A stretch of 64,000 nucleotides of DNA, from NCBI GenBank assembly GCA_950106755.1, contig OX467087.1:21642047-21706046 (forward strand), given 5' to 3'. Every line of letters begins with the position of its first letter. Position 1 is the stretch's first letter. Source of the stretch: Climacium dendroides (lineage: Eukaryota; Streptophyta; Bryopsida; Hypnales; Climaciaceae). Position numbers and translations under genes: made by a program. Positions 38,033 through 50,028 of the stretch are shown here, one piece after another. The notes below the pieces were generated by a model. The model was not told the DNA's origin. It made no database searches and saw only the letters and a list, made by a program, of their open reading frames with translations.

Positions 38033-38875
38033 GGCAACAGTGTTCATGCCTTCATAGCTGATTCTGTTAGAAATTTTGTTTTGATGGAGAGAGCTTCTGA
38101 TGTCCAGAGCTAGGGTGACACGGAAGAAGCCTTGACCTAGACATAGTGCCCTGCCAAAGATCTTTGCAAGGACTTTCTGGTAGCGGGTGTTCCAGTGTCA
38201 AATATAATAATTATGCGATTCTGGTGCCAGAATTGACATACATCAACACAAAGCTCTGAAAACTAGGACAGGTGTAGATTTGGGAAGCCAGAATCAGAAT
38301 CATGTAGTCGCCATAGTTAAGTAGATTGCATTCCTCTAGGCTTGTTTGCACATGAATTTGCCATTGATCAAATTACGGTCAACTAATCAGCAGCGGTTGT
38401 CCCACAAATTTCTCGACACTCTACACTATAAATATATACAGTTATTGTAGAAGGATGCAGTAACGTAGGAACCAGGTGTGTTGCATGGGTTGGTGTACTA
38501 ATTCATGGCTCTGGTTTAGAGAATTGCATATGTCTCCATCTGGACAAGTGGTGAGTGATGAGGTAACTTTCTACAGTAAGGCAACCTAATTGTTAAGGCA
38601 ACCTAATTTCACTATTTACTGTAGTTTACTTATCCAGGCCCTCATCATCCAATAAGGTTCCAGTCGCAAATAGCAAAAATTTCGACCCAGTAGAAATCCA
38701 TTGTAAAAAGTTGTGCTGCCAGAGTCTCGTTGCCCTCCACAAGTATAAAAGATCAGGGCCACCTCCTATTTTCCTGATGCCATTGTCTCTCCTCAGCAGC
38801 TCTGGGATTCACTTTATCATACGGCGGCCTTGGGAAATAGTGGAAATTAACGCTTAGGCCAGAGTTCTCTTGAGA
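38033..38875 (+). other. 3' flank of the kinase gene
   Basis: Non-coding, base-balanced sequence after the kinase stop codon, presumably 3' UTR followed by intergenic DNA. It contains a short duplication of a GGCAACCTAAT motif near 38580-38605. No further gene is seen before the repeat segment starting near 38876. Confidence 0.35.
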
Positions 38876-39650
38876 ATTGATGATTTGGGAAAAATCATTA
38901 TAAAGTACTACTTGAAAGAATATTTTGGAATTGATGTACAAATGAAAGTTGTAGATTTTGAATTTTAGATTCCATCCGTATGGTTAGAGTCACCAATACT
39001 ATCACCAATATTTTTTTTATCTCTTCTATTAAGACAGGATGTTTGTTTTGTTTTGTTTGTTTGTTTGTCACGTTGAGATCTCCTGGACCGTACGTCCCCC
39101 AGTCGCATAGTTGGTACTGTCAGAAAGCCCTCAACGAGGAGGGGTGCACCGTCTTGATTTCGTGGCATTCCAACTCACGGTGTGAAAGTTATGCATTTTT
39201 TAGTTGTTTTTGGTTCTAAAAAATTAGAAAATTACTTTTTCTTATCTTTTGGACACAATCTTGGTACCCTCGACCAAGAGGGGGGTATAGGCTTTGGACT
39301 AACAATGTGGAAGTTGTAGATTATTTTTGAATTTTTGAATTTTTTCATCAATTCTTTGTTATATCTTTTTGGAGGGATTTGGGGCTTAGGCTTTAATCAT
39401 CTTCTACTTTTTCTATTATTTTGTCATCAAATTTGGTATAGGGTATAAAGAAGTAATAAAAGAAGGTATGGTTTTGATTGTAGCAACGACACAAGCCACA
39501 CTAGTGGATTTTGAAAGGAAATTTCAAAATTTCTTAAATTCAATCACAAGCAAAATATTATCATTTTTGGAGTAAAACTTGTTGGAATGGATTTTAAAGG
39601 AAGTCTTCCTAGCATGGTGATTTTATGAAATTTTTGTGTTCTTTACATCT
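38876..39650. repeat. dispersed repeat R21, copy interrupted by the Helitron
   Basis: Left part 38876-39019 and right part 39505-39650 are together collinear with 20912-21205. The intervening 485 bp is the Helitron insertion. Confidence 0.75.
39020..39504 (+). mobile_element. probable non-autonomous Helitron (485 bp)
   Basis: Begins TCTCTTCTATTAAGACAGG and ends ACACTAG, inserted between A (39019) and T (39505). Comparison with the uninserted paralogous sequence at 21052/21053 shows no target duplication. TC start, CTAG end and A|T insertion without duplication are Helitron hallmarks. Six bases TGTAGC/GCCACA could pair just before CTAG, closer to the end than the usual hairpin. Non-coding. 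Confidence 0.72.
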
Positions 39651-40636
39651 ATGACCTCATTTTTGCAAATCCAATTTTAAACTAGAGTCAATGCAATTTT
39701 GGCTTGGTCAACCACTTGACATATTTCTACATTTGCAATTTTAGAAAAATATGCACTCTGACTAGTAACACCAAATCCAATTGATTGATCCAATATATAG
39801 GACAAGAACCTAATAATATATCTCTACAAAATAGGATGACTTTCATCCAAATAGCAACAAGAAAAAAGAAGAATAGGAATTTGTTCATTGTCCAAAATTT
39901 GGACTTCAAAGCGCTTAAGGGTTAAGCAACCTGTCGTTACTTCTTTCATACTCTTATTACATATATTGTCTTTTCACTTACGATGGCATCCAATTTGTTC
40001 TTTGTACCAACTGTCTATTGTTGCTATTATTATCAATTTGAGTCCAGTTTTTTTTTCATTTTTAAAAAAGTGCCAAAGTAGTGATATAAAATGTTATATT
40101 AGTACTCCAAATTTCAACATTCATCCACATTTTGGATAGAAAATGTCACATTAGCACATATCACATGTTTGTAATTTGAATTTCATCCACAATTTGACAA
40201 TTTTATCAAAGACACTTTTCTAATTCAAAGTGTTTTGACAATTTCAACCAAGTATTTGGCATTTTTAGCCAAATTCTTTTTTGTGGTGCAATCTGGCAGC
40301 AGAAAGAAAAAACAAAAAAACTGTTTAAGTCCACCGACAACTCTTTGAAGTACTTCACTAAGAAGGTGGATCAGCCGCGGCACCAATGCCACAAACTCTT
40401 CACCTTGGGCTCGCATGGTCACCCGCAGGGCAAACCCTTTGCCAAAAAGCGTAATGAGGACCCTGTGGAGCGAAAGAGCTTGTCACGCCAGTGTCTGGTG
40501 TGGCTGACAATGGCAAGGTTTTTCTTAAAGCTATTAGAATCATGGATACCGGGGCCTCTTCTCAGATAATCCCACCTTACAGTTTCGTAGCTAATTAATG
40601 TGCGCTACATACCTGGTATTGGTTGAACAAAGGTGG
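39651..40636. other. AT-rich intergenic DNA with a base-balanced patch
   Basis: No gene recognised. A base-balanced patch at 40330-40600 gives a 74-codon frame with no domain. It could be retroelement-derived. Confidence 0.25.
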
Positions 40637-40985
40637 TACACTAAATAGTATATTTAGTGTTGGATTACATTTAGTGTAATTACCACCCTACTCCACACAA
40701 CACTAAATCTCAACTTTGGAGGAATTAGTGTAGTGCTAAACTTGACTGTGCTGCCTTCATCTTCTATCATCTCCTTCCTTGGCTTTCTCTACTTTTGGTG
40801 GCGGCAGCTCCCTCTTTTAATGTGTTCTAACACTAAATGTAAACCTTTTCAGATTTCAGATTTACCATAGAGTACATTTAGTATTAGAAATTAGATTTAA
40901 TATTATTTACTTTAGTAAGGTTAATGATATTTAGTGTCATGGTTCGTAAATAGTGTTGCTAACACTAAATATACTATTTAGTGTA
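40637..40985. mobile_element. MITE with self-palindromic ends (349 bp)
   Basis: Both ends carry TACACTAAATAGTATATTTA followed by GTGTT in inverse orientation, and each end is itself a palindrome around GTA. The interior repeats ACACTAAAT / ATTTAGTGT motifs about eight more times in both directions. Dense subterminal motifs are typical of hAT or CACTA transposase binding. Non-coding. Confidence 0.78.
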
Positions 40986-41056
40986 GTGTGCTTATGGTAA
41001 ATCCTCTTGCACGCAACATTCTTGGGAATTGTCAGGCTTTGTTATTACCACGTTGA

Positions 41057-41752
41057 CTAGTGTGTCCTGTGTCGTTGCCATAGTCAAAATGGGTGGAACT
41101 ATCCAATTCCACCACCTACAGGTTCCTCCCATTTCCGTCACTAACCCATTTATTACCACAATCTTATTAATCCTTTATCATGATGGGAATGCACTTGGAG
41201 AGCGGACACATCACCCCACGCTTCAACAATGGTTTGGTCATGCTTCAACAAGAGTCTACTCACAATTTTACATTTTAGCTTTGAAAAATCACAAAAAATT
41301 CAATTCTAGTCAGAATGTCTTTTATTATTCTTTTTACAATTGACTTATCTCAAACAATTCAATCTCTGAAAAATATGAGAGCTAGCAAATAGCTTCTCTA
41401 AAGTACCTAGATAGCAAATCTATATGATAATGGATAATTCTACCTTAATTACCACGTTGACTAGTGTGCCCTATATCCTTGCCATAGTCAAAATAAAACT
41501 AAAGGTAATTTTTTAATTTTTTAGTTCATAAAAACCTCAAAATTCAATAAATTTCTCACTGTAGGTTCAAACACCACAAAACAAAGCCATGCACCCCTCC
41601 TTGCTCAGAGCTTTCTGATAGCACCAAGAACGCAAGCTAAAGAGGGATGGGCTGGGAGATCTCAACCTCCTTACTTAGAGCTTTCTGATAGTACCAAGAA
41701 TGCAAGCTAGAGAGGCATGGGCTAGAAAATCTCAACATAACAAATAAAACAT
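41057..41752 (-). mobile_element. two partial copies of the Helitron-like family
   Basis: CTAGTGTGTCCTGTGTCGTT at 41057 and CTAGTGTGCCCTATATCCTT at 41461 are both preceded by the same TACCACGTTGA flank. The second continues into the family body with two GAGCTTTCTGATAG-type units. The TC ends are lost. Confidence 0.55.
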
Positions 41753-41902
41753 TGAATTTGAGGAAAGCATTTTGATTTTGAGAAATTTGAGGAAAACAAA
41801 ATGGAATCTTTTTTATGAACTGGAGCGAAAAGGGGGGAAGAATTTCGATTCCTCTTGGAAAGTATAAAAAAAGTAGGCACCCATCCTTGTGACAGGAGGT
41901 AT

Positions 41903-41983
41903 TGTTCACAGTGGGATTCGAACCCACGCCCTTTCGGACCAGAACCTTAATCTGGCGCCTTAGACCAACTCGGCCATATGAAC
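41903..41983 (-). tRNA. tRNA-Leu (anticodon AAG)
   Basis: Read on the minus strand, a 7-bp acceptor stem GTTCATA/TGTGAAC (one G-T pair) encloses a D-arm starting GGCCGAGTTGGTCTAAGGC and an anticodon stem CCAGA/TCTGG around loop TTAAGGT, giving anticodon AAG. An extended variable arm typical of class II tRNAs and a T-arm GTGGGTTCGAATCCCAC follow. The length is 81 nt including discriminator A. The anticodon loop has no intron, and CCA is not encoded, as expected for a nuclear gene. A, B box sequences are intact, so it is probably functional. It lies in a transposon-rich stretch just after a Helitron-like repeat. Confidence 0.94.
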
Positions 41984-42605
41984 ACGGAAACAACCCAACC
42001 GGATTCCCCGTTGATGCTATGACACGTGCGTGCAGGTTTTTTATACCTTTATGACACTGGAGCATCGTATCACAAAGACAGTTGCAGGTATTTACTGCTA
42101 TCAGCCAGAGAAGCACCACCAGATAACAATCCTGGAATTCACTATGTACCCAAAAGATGTAAACAGGATGTTCCAGGGTCAATTCCCCCCCTTCGGGAAA
42201 ACTGGAAAAATTAGCAGCCGTTGATTTGAATTTTTTTTTTAAAATTCTCACCCTTTTCGATGCTGTTAATCTTCTGGAAGAATCGAAGCTGTGAATGTCA
42301 AACAAACAATCTTGGGCATCCAAATATGGATACATAATATGGTACAACTATGGATATAGATACAAATACAAGATTTGAATATTAATATATTACCATATTG
42401 ATTGCATTGGAACTACTTTTGGGGAAATACAAGTAGGGGTGGTGGATGTGGGGTAATTAAAATACATAATAATTTTAATTTAAATGAAAACTTGTGGCAA
42501 TTGAGGGGAATTAAAATACATAATAAATAATAAAAATTTGTTTTGAGCAATGTTGTCACAATGACAATGAACTCAAAAAAGGCAATTTATCACAATAGAG
42601 TTCAA

Positions 42606-43956
42606 GTAGTATGCCCTAAAAGCAACCATTTAAGGGCTAATCCACCTTTTTCATAGGTTCCTGTGGACAAAAAAAATTCTGGATCATTTTTTAGAGGAAG
42701 AAAAATAGATGTGGAACCTAATACAAGTGGTTTTGTGTTTTTAAGCATTTTTGAATTACTTGTAAATTTTCAAAGATTTGAAATATAGGCACCTATTTGC
42801 AACAATAGGTCTCCTAAAATTTGTCCATTTGTAACTTGTAAAGACTGATGTGTGGAAATCAAAGACAATGATTGGGTCTTGCAATAGAAAAAAAAATTCC
42901 TTGATGCATTAAATTACTAAAGTGGGCCATTTAAGGATCACCTCATCTCTATTCTTTAGCTAATAATAGGGACAATTTGAAGGAGAGGGATAATTTAAAG
43001 CAAACTACCTTAATTACATAGGACTCCCTAGTTTGTAACAAGGGTATTAAAAGAAGGTTTCACTAAAGAATAGTACAAAAGAAACACAACACCAAACTCC
43101 ATTACATCTGAGTGTCAGTGCTTTTAGGAGTTTCATCCTATGTTTTTCTCAAAGTCTAGCTTTTGTTTCTTTATTTCATACACTTTAAGATTAACTCAAA
43201 TGTCTTGAGATTGAACATCCTTCACCACTCTTGCAAAGGAAATCCAAGTGTTTTAGTCCACAATCTTGAGTTTGCCTTCTAAATTGGGATATGATGTTCC
43301 AAGAGCTACGTACAAGATAAAATGCATTAACCCTTGAAAGGCCCTCCATATGATTTATATTTAGCCTTATAAAACTTCAATTGTGGTTTAATATATGAAT
43401 TGTGATACATTGTTATTTACATACTACCACGATCATTAATTTACTTTGTACTGAATAATATTTGGTCAATGCTTTTTGGTCAAATACCACCGTATTTATA
43501 ATATACTATACAATTGCAAAGGACTTTTAGGCCCTTCTAGAGTTAACTAAGATAGTATGCTCTAAAAGTGGTTGTCTTTTTGAAATGGCTCCTATAAAAA
43601 GGTACTAAATAGATATGATTTGGTCCTTAAATGAACCTCTTTAGCTATTGATTGAATCAAGAAAAAATATTCTTTATTGCAACAGTCAATTAGTGGCCTT
43701 GATTTCCTCAACTCCATTTAAAAGTTGCAAGTGAACACATTTTAGGAGACCTAGGGTCACAAATAGGCATCTACAATAATTTTCTTTGAAAATTCTTAAC
43801 TAATTTAAAAATGAGTCAAAAAATATGAAACCACTTGTGTTATGTTGTACATCTATTTTTCTTTCTTTGAAAAATGAGTTAAAAATATTTTTGTTCTTGC
43901 AAACCTATGAAAAAGGCAGATCAGCCCTTAAATGGTTGCTTTTAGAGCATACTACC
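42606..43956. mobile_element. foldback element with arms of about 380 bp (1.35 kb)
   Basis: The outermost ~55 bp (AGTAGTATGCCCTAAAAGCA and onward through TTTTTCATAGGTT) recur inverted at the right end with few changes. Diverged inverted similarity continues inward to about 42985 and 43555. The central part holds a separate TTAA-flanked element (43327-43546). No coding sequence is seen. Confidence 0.75.
43327..43546. mobile_element. TTAA-flanked short element, family TT-B copy 1
   Basis: TTAACCCTTGAAAGGCCCT at the left and AGGCCCTTCTAGAGTTAA at the right form inverted termini. The inner block AATTTACTTTGTACTGAATA matches, in reverse complement, the copy at 55488. It sits in the loop of the foldback element. 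Confidence 0.72.
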
Positions 43957-44122
43957 TTACTCACAAAGAGCATGAAAACCAATTTCATCTAGAAGTCTTT
44001 GACCATTGTAAAACCAAATGATGTTTTTATTTTTATTTTTCTAGAATTTTTTTTGGCCATGCCATGTGTAGGGGGCTTTTCAAACCACACAGGAAGGCTT
44101 TTAGTTTAGGTGAACATTTATT

Positions 44123-44783
44123 TTAACCCCTAAATGCCCAAGGCCTATTTTGAACTTCTTGAAATTTGCTCTAAATTGAACAAAAAGTTAACATTTTGAT
44201 AAGTTGTATCAATTTTTTTGAATTGTAACCGTACAAATTCAAACTAGACATATTAAAGATCACGTAGGAAAATAAAACACAATAATATCACTTATGAATT
44301 GAAAGATTATAATGTTTGATCATGATGGTGTTAAAACTATGAAAATATTTTAGCTCTCTTTTTGCATGTTAAATCTAAAAAATTAGTCACAAATTAAATA
44401 CAAGGTTGAAGGGCCTAACATGCATAACCCCAATTAATTAATTTATAGCTTCTCAAAATCTACTCTACAATTTTTTTAAATGAATTTCAAATGTGATTTT
44501 TTCTCCAAGGTCTAGTGTATTTGAGGCTCATTTCCAAGAGCCCTCAACCAAGCCCTCAACACTATGGAAAGTCAAGATTACAATGGATACCCTTGCAAAA
44601 ACTCTTGAATAGAAAAATCATGATCAATCATTTTCAAAATCAAAATTTGGATGCTAAAACTAGACTTCAAAAAGAATTTTGTCAAAAAAGTAAATTACTA
44701 AAAATAGAAAATTAGTTGGGTATTATTTAACTTCAAAGTATTGTCAACATCAAAATTTGGTGCCTCGGGCATTTAGAAGTTAA
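44123..44783. mobile_element. TTAA-flanked element, family TT-C copy 1 (661 bp)
   Basis: Left terminus TTAACCCCTAAATGCCCAAG; right terminus inverse of TTAACTTCTAAATGCCCGAG. Collinear with 54886-55680 throughout (GAACTTCTTGAAATTTGCTC, TCTAGTGTATTTGAGGCTCA and other blocks). It lacks the small insertion present there; its equivalent site is the TTAA at 44727-44730. Confidence 0.78.
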
Positions 44784-46521
44784 TAACATATACAATTAAT
44801 ATGTTAACAACACCCCTTAGAAAGACATTTGTTGGGCCATTTGTGTACATCCAAGGTGGGCACCCAAAAACCACCACTTTTTGCTATTGTGCCCATTTAT
44901 TATTATTAGATTAGTTGAATTTCATATTTTCAAGAGGTTGCATTGCACCAAAAAATGCAACATTTTGGATATGGGATGCAAAAGTTATAAAGGGTTCAAG
45001 TTTTTTTTATAGAGGTTCTAAAATTGTTTTTTCCACAAAAGTACAAATTGATTTTGGAAACATATACAAAGTAATGATGGCAAATTTGCGTTAGTGGTGC
45101 ATTTGGAGGTGCCCACCTTAAGCCTTAAGCTTAGTGCATGCTAGGATCTAATGTTTGTGAGGTAACTACATCTAAATTGCTTTCAAAAAATCATTGAAGC
45201 ATGGTTCTTTGTCTTAAACTTTATTGTTTTTTGTTGGATTTTGTCGGAAATCAAAAGTTAGGATTTGAGCTTTTCAATGCACATATTTTTGCAATTGGGA
45301 CCCCAAGGGTGCACTATATAAGATATTCAATGATCATGTGCATTCAAGCTCCTATTATATGAGGGCTATATTTTTTGAATTTATATAGGCCTATGTATAC
45401 CTACATTTCTAAATTTGGCTTATTTCGTATACCCTACCTTTCATTTCAAAACATTTCATGTGTTATTTTTTGGCACCCTAAGTTCATTATAAGTAAAAAA
45501 TAGGTGCATGTTTCTCACAAATACTTGATGGATTTATTAGTAAAAACTGTGCATACATGTAGTAATATAATGTAATGAAATGGAACATCCAACAGTAGTT
45601 TCAAACTAACACCAAGTACATTTCAAACTAAATTCCAAGCACAAACCAACCAATGACTTGTACAAAACCTGAGACAAACTAATACAAATATGAATTGAGG
45701 TGCGAATGCAATGTGCACAAATGCATGGTTTGTATTAATAAGCACAGCATGTAGCATTAAAAATGAGTTCATAAATTGAAGACTGCAGTGCCAATGGTCC
45801 AAAGTTTACAGTTCAAAATGAAAATGCAAACACAATCACAAGTTTTGCAAGAAGAATCTGAAATCCGCAAAACTTAGGAACAACACAAAAACCAGTAGCC
45901 TAAGGAGTGCATCGCCTGAATGTGACACTAGAACCTGCACATTCCACAGAACAAACATGATGAAACAAAATGAGCAAAATATTAATGAAATGACAAATCA
46001 AACTGCATGATATGGTTCAGGGATATCCACAAATTCTTACCTCATCGACACGCTGGAGTCACCCAAACGTTTGGAGATGCGGCTTGCCCATCTCCCTGTT
46101 GCACCTTGATTTCATGTTGCCATCCTCTGTGAAGAACTGCAAAGTAAATCCTCCTCATTCGATTTTAAAGTAGATTTGAGTGCCTCCGATGTCGACCTTC
46201 CCGAAGTAATCTGGAACTCCGACTTCCATCTCCAACATCCACAAAGTCAACCTATCAGGAATAGTTGTAGCCACCCTTGCCCCAAATTACAAACCTTACA
46301 GGTCGAAGTATACAACAAAGCTTCTGCTGTTCCAAACAAACAAACCGGTGATTGCTTTAAAAACCCTAAAACCTTCCGCCTGCTTATAGAAATCCTGCAT
46401 TCACAGCCATCCCAATCCAAACTCACAGGCGACCCCAATCCAAACTCACAGTCATACTCCCAAGCAACCGCAAGCACCTTCACCCTAGTGTCCACCTGAA
46501 GTGAACGGAACATCATCCATC
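44784..46521. other. intergenic DNA with a base-balanced patch at 46.0-46.5 kb
   Basis: No gene recognised. The patch gives overlapping frames on both strands without a domain and ends at the M402 MITE boundary. Confidence 0.25.
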
Positions 46522-46924
46522 CATTACGAAAAAATTGAACCCACAAAAAGGCCTTAAGTTTTCTTACTAATTTTTATACTAATTGAATGAAAATGAAGGT
46601 GATCACATTCTCATTAGTACCACCATTTGGCGTATGCTTTATTCTTCATGATGAAACCATTTTGAGATTTATAAGATCATGGAGATGGATTGGGTAATGA
46701 TGACAAATTTTTGAATTCATTGTATAATTCATAATCCAATTAGTGAGTTGAGAAGGCTCTTCCCACCTAAATTTATGAGATCGTGGAGATGAATTGAATA
46801 ATGATGGTAAATTTTTGAATTCATCATGCAATTCTTGGCCCAATTAGTGAGTTGAGAAGGCTCTTCCCATCCAAGTTTTTGCATTACAAAGTGGCCTCTT
46901 TGGGGGTTCAATTTTTTCCTAATG
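46522..46924. mobile_element. MITE family M402, copy 2 (403 bp)
   Basis: The left end CATTACGAAAAAATTGAACC and right end GGTTCAATTTTTTCCTAATG form inverted repeats that extend into AAAGAGGCC-type sequence. Content is collinear with copy 1 over its whole length, including the internal ~115-bp duplication. Confidence 0.82.
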
Positions 46925-49900
46925 GAAATTAGTTCATCCACACCGTTTCCATTCACTCCAACGAGCAATTTGTCATCTTCCAGATTACATTAAATTCCAC
47001 TTTGGATACTTTAGCCTACCCTTATTGTAGCTCTTAAAAGTTCAATTTTTTTTGGCATGGATTTTGGCAAGTTTACTGTAGGAAAAAAATAAGTAAAATT
47101 TTGTATTATCCCCTACCCTTCATTTTTTATAAGTTGAAATACCCCATTTCAGTGATGCTAATTTATTTCTAAAAACTGTCTAAAATTAATTTAAGACCAA
47201 GGTAATTAAAACAACCCTTCATTTGATCGCACATTATTAAAAAAATGGGAGTGTCTCCCCCCATTGGGATACTATATGCACATTAATCTATGAATTTTTC
47301 AAGTATTTTTAAAGGTTGTACAAAATGGACTTTAGGTTCTCATATTCAGAAAGGTATACATTGTAAGCAAGAATCTATACGGGTTAGTTTTTGAAACTTG
47401 GTTGCAAATATTAAGTGTACTTACCTTGTAAGTCAAAGCATTTAGAATTTCATCCTATGTCTATTTCAAACAATGGTAAGCAATTGCTAAAGAAAATATG
47501 CCCAAAAAGAATTTGATACAACTCTACATAAGAGAATGCAACAATATAAGTTTAGAATTAAAGTGGGTACCTCCAAAATTCTGCTTTTTGTTTTCTTGCC
47601 TAGTTACTATTATTAGAATGGTCAAATTTTTGTATTTTTTTGGTGGCACTTGAAAAAAGGTTCCAATGCACCAAAAAAATGTGACATTTGGATACAATAA
47701 GCAAAAATTATGAAGGAACAAAATTTGGTTTTAAAACAATTTCTTTCTCATAGATACATAATTTATTTTGGAGATGTACACAAAGTAAAAATGACAATTT
47801 AGATAAGAGGGGTATTAGGGGGGTCCACCTTATTGTACCACATATTAGAAAGAATAATGTTCTTTGGTAGATTTGATATAAAGTAAGAGTTTATTTGTTT
47901 GAGGTCCCACATGAAAGAATTGGGAAACTCTGGTATCAATGCCTAAATCCTTATACTAGAAAAATATGCAGGATCATAAACTTGTTTTACAAAATTGGCC
48001 TTGTAGGATGAATCTACCCATGGGAAAAATACAAGAATTTTTTATTTGCCATACATGATCAAATTTGCAAATTTGAATTCATATTTGCAATCAAAGGCTC
48101 TAAATTAGTTAAGAGAAGTGAAGAATATAGAATTAACACAACACAAAAAGAGGGGGCTTTTTTTTCACAATTATCCCACAAAACAAAAAATTCACCCTCC
48201 AAAATCCACTTCATAGGATGTTTTTTTTGTTCTATTTTTTTTAAACATCCGGCCTTCAAGGAATAGGATAGGTTTAGCGTCTTGCAAAAAATATTCATAG
48301 TGAGATCCAAATATTCCCTCAAATACAATCTAGTTGAACCTAATACATATCAAATTTGAAAAAAAATCCTCAACATATACTTAGGTCTAATTCACTAATA
48401 TTGGAGAAATATTGCATCGGTATTTATATAAATTTGAATATTAAATAAAATGACAAATTAAGCTAACCAAGCAAATTTGGTCCTTGATATCAAAATGTAA
48501 TAATACTGATGTTAGGCCACTAAAAGTGACTCTACTAAAATACTTGTACCCACACTATTTGCACTTTTTCTACATCAAATAAACTTTTGGAATTGTACAT
48601 TAGGCTTTGATGTCAAAATATAGGTACCTTAACCTCTAAAGTCCTAAAAAAATTTTCCATCAAAAACCAATCAAGATTGCCATTTGTAATGCAAAGAGCA
48701 TAATTTAAAAAAAAAAATTGTATTTCTAACCACAAAGTCTTGCATTAGGCTAGTGGGAAAAATGTGTGGATGAAATTTTAAGAACTTCGACCATTTACAT
48801 TGCAAGATATTTGCATTTAAAGTGAAGAAAATAAGTTTTTTTTGCACCTTACTCAATTAGAATTTTTTTACTTTGAATCTACTTAGTTTAATTTTTTCCC
48901 CCACTAATTTTTTATTTTTTATGTTGAAGAATTGAGTAGAGAGTCATAGAATTATTATTCTTTTAAAATTTAATTTACACTCATTACAAAATAATTACAT
49001 AGAAGTAGATTGAAGATTTGAAGGAAAAATTAAATTGCTAGCAGTTCTAAGATAAAATTGCAATACACTTACCTCAATGGTGAGATTGTTCTAATAAGAG
49101 ATATTAATTTATTTTTTTAAATAATAAAAATTGAATTTAGAAATGAATCTTAATAATTACTTTTTTCAAGAAGATACTCTTCTTGCCTGAAATATAAGAT
49201 GCTATGTGCCCATGAAGTTTGGTAAAATAGGAAAATAATGAACTAACTACAAGTAGAGATACACTTCTTGACTAACATTTTCAAAAACCTAGAAGTTCTT
49301 ATCTTTTGGCAATGTTGGTGGTTGCTCTAAAAAATAGTTAGGATTTCTTTTTGAAAACCTAAAGTCAAACCTCCTTCAACTCTAAACTTTGACGCTTCCT
49401 ATTGGCATGGCAGCAAAATATATATACAAGATTATCCAAAATCTCCTATTTCATTCCCTTTTTCTAGTTGCATTTTTTACTATCTAGTGGTGGATTTTTC
49501 ATACATTGTTTTTAAACAACTTTTTCACATCAATTTTGTTAAATTGGCACAATTCCATAAAATTGGTACAATGGAATCTCAAGTGAAAGAAATAGCCAAT
49601 TTCATTGAGTTGGTGCAATTTTAACACCAAGATTATGGTAGACATTTACAATAGGCTTTAAAATCTAAGATAAATATAGATTTATATTTCAAGCAAAGCA
49701 TTTCAAAACATTCTAGAGTCTTCAAATAGTACCAATTATTTTAACAAAATGGTATTAGAAGAAAAATAAAATGATTTAGGAAGCTAGGAGTGGATGAAGG
49801 TGAATGGAGGTGGATAGTATGGCTAAACAAAGGAAAATATTGTGTATGAAATCCAATTTCATATAAATTTTTATATCTATCAATACAACAAGCTAACATA

Positions 49901-50028
49901 TTGTATATAGAATTTTTCCAATTGAAAAAACAACAATTGTTTCATATATTTAAAAAGGTTGAAATTTTTTTAAAAAGCTTCCAAGTTATTTTTGAGCTTA
50001 AATGATAGTTTGAAATGAAATAGTTGGT
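46925..50028. other. AT-rich intergenic DNA
   Basis: No gene recognised. A lone TTAACCTCTAAAGTCC terminus at 48629 followed by TT-A-like blocks in inverse orientation suggests another decayed element without a clear second end. Confidence 0.3.

Noticed and set aside
41637..42347. Long minus-strand ORF of 236 codons
   Set aside because: It runs straight through the tRNA-Leu gene and a repeat end and has no domain, so it is a chance frame.
46176..46546. Overlapping ORFs on both strands
   Set aside because: Neither frame has a recognisable domain, both use non-ATG or unsupported starts, and they run into a MITE boundary.
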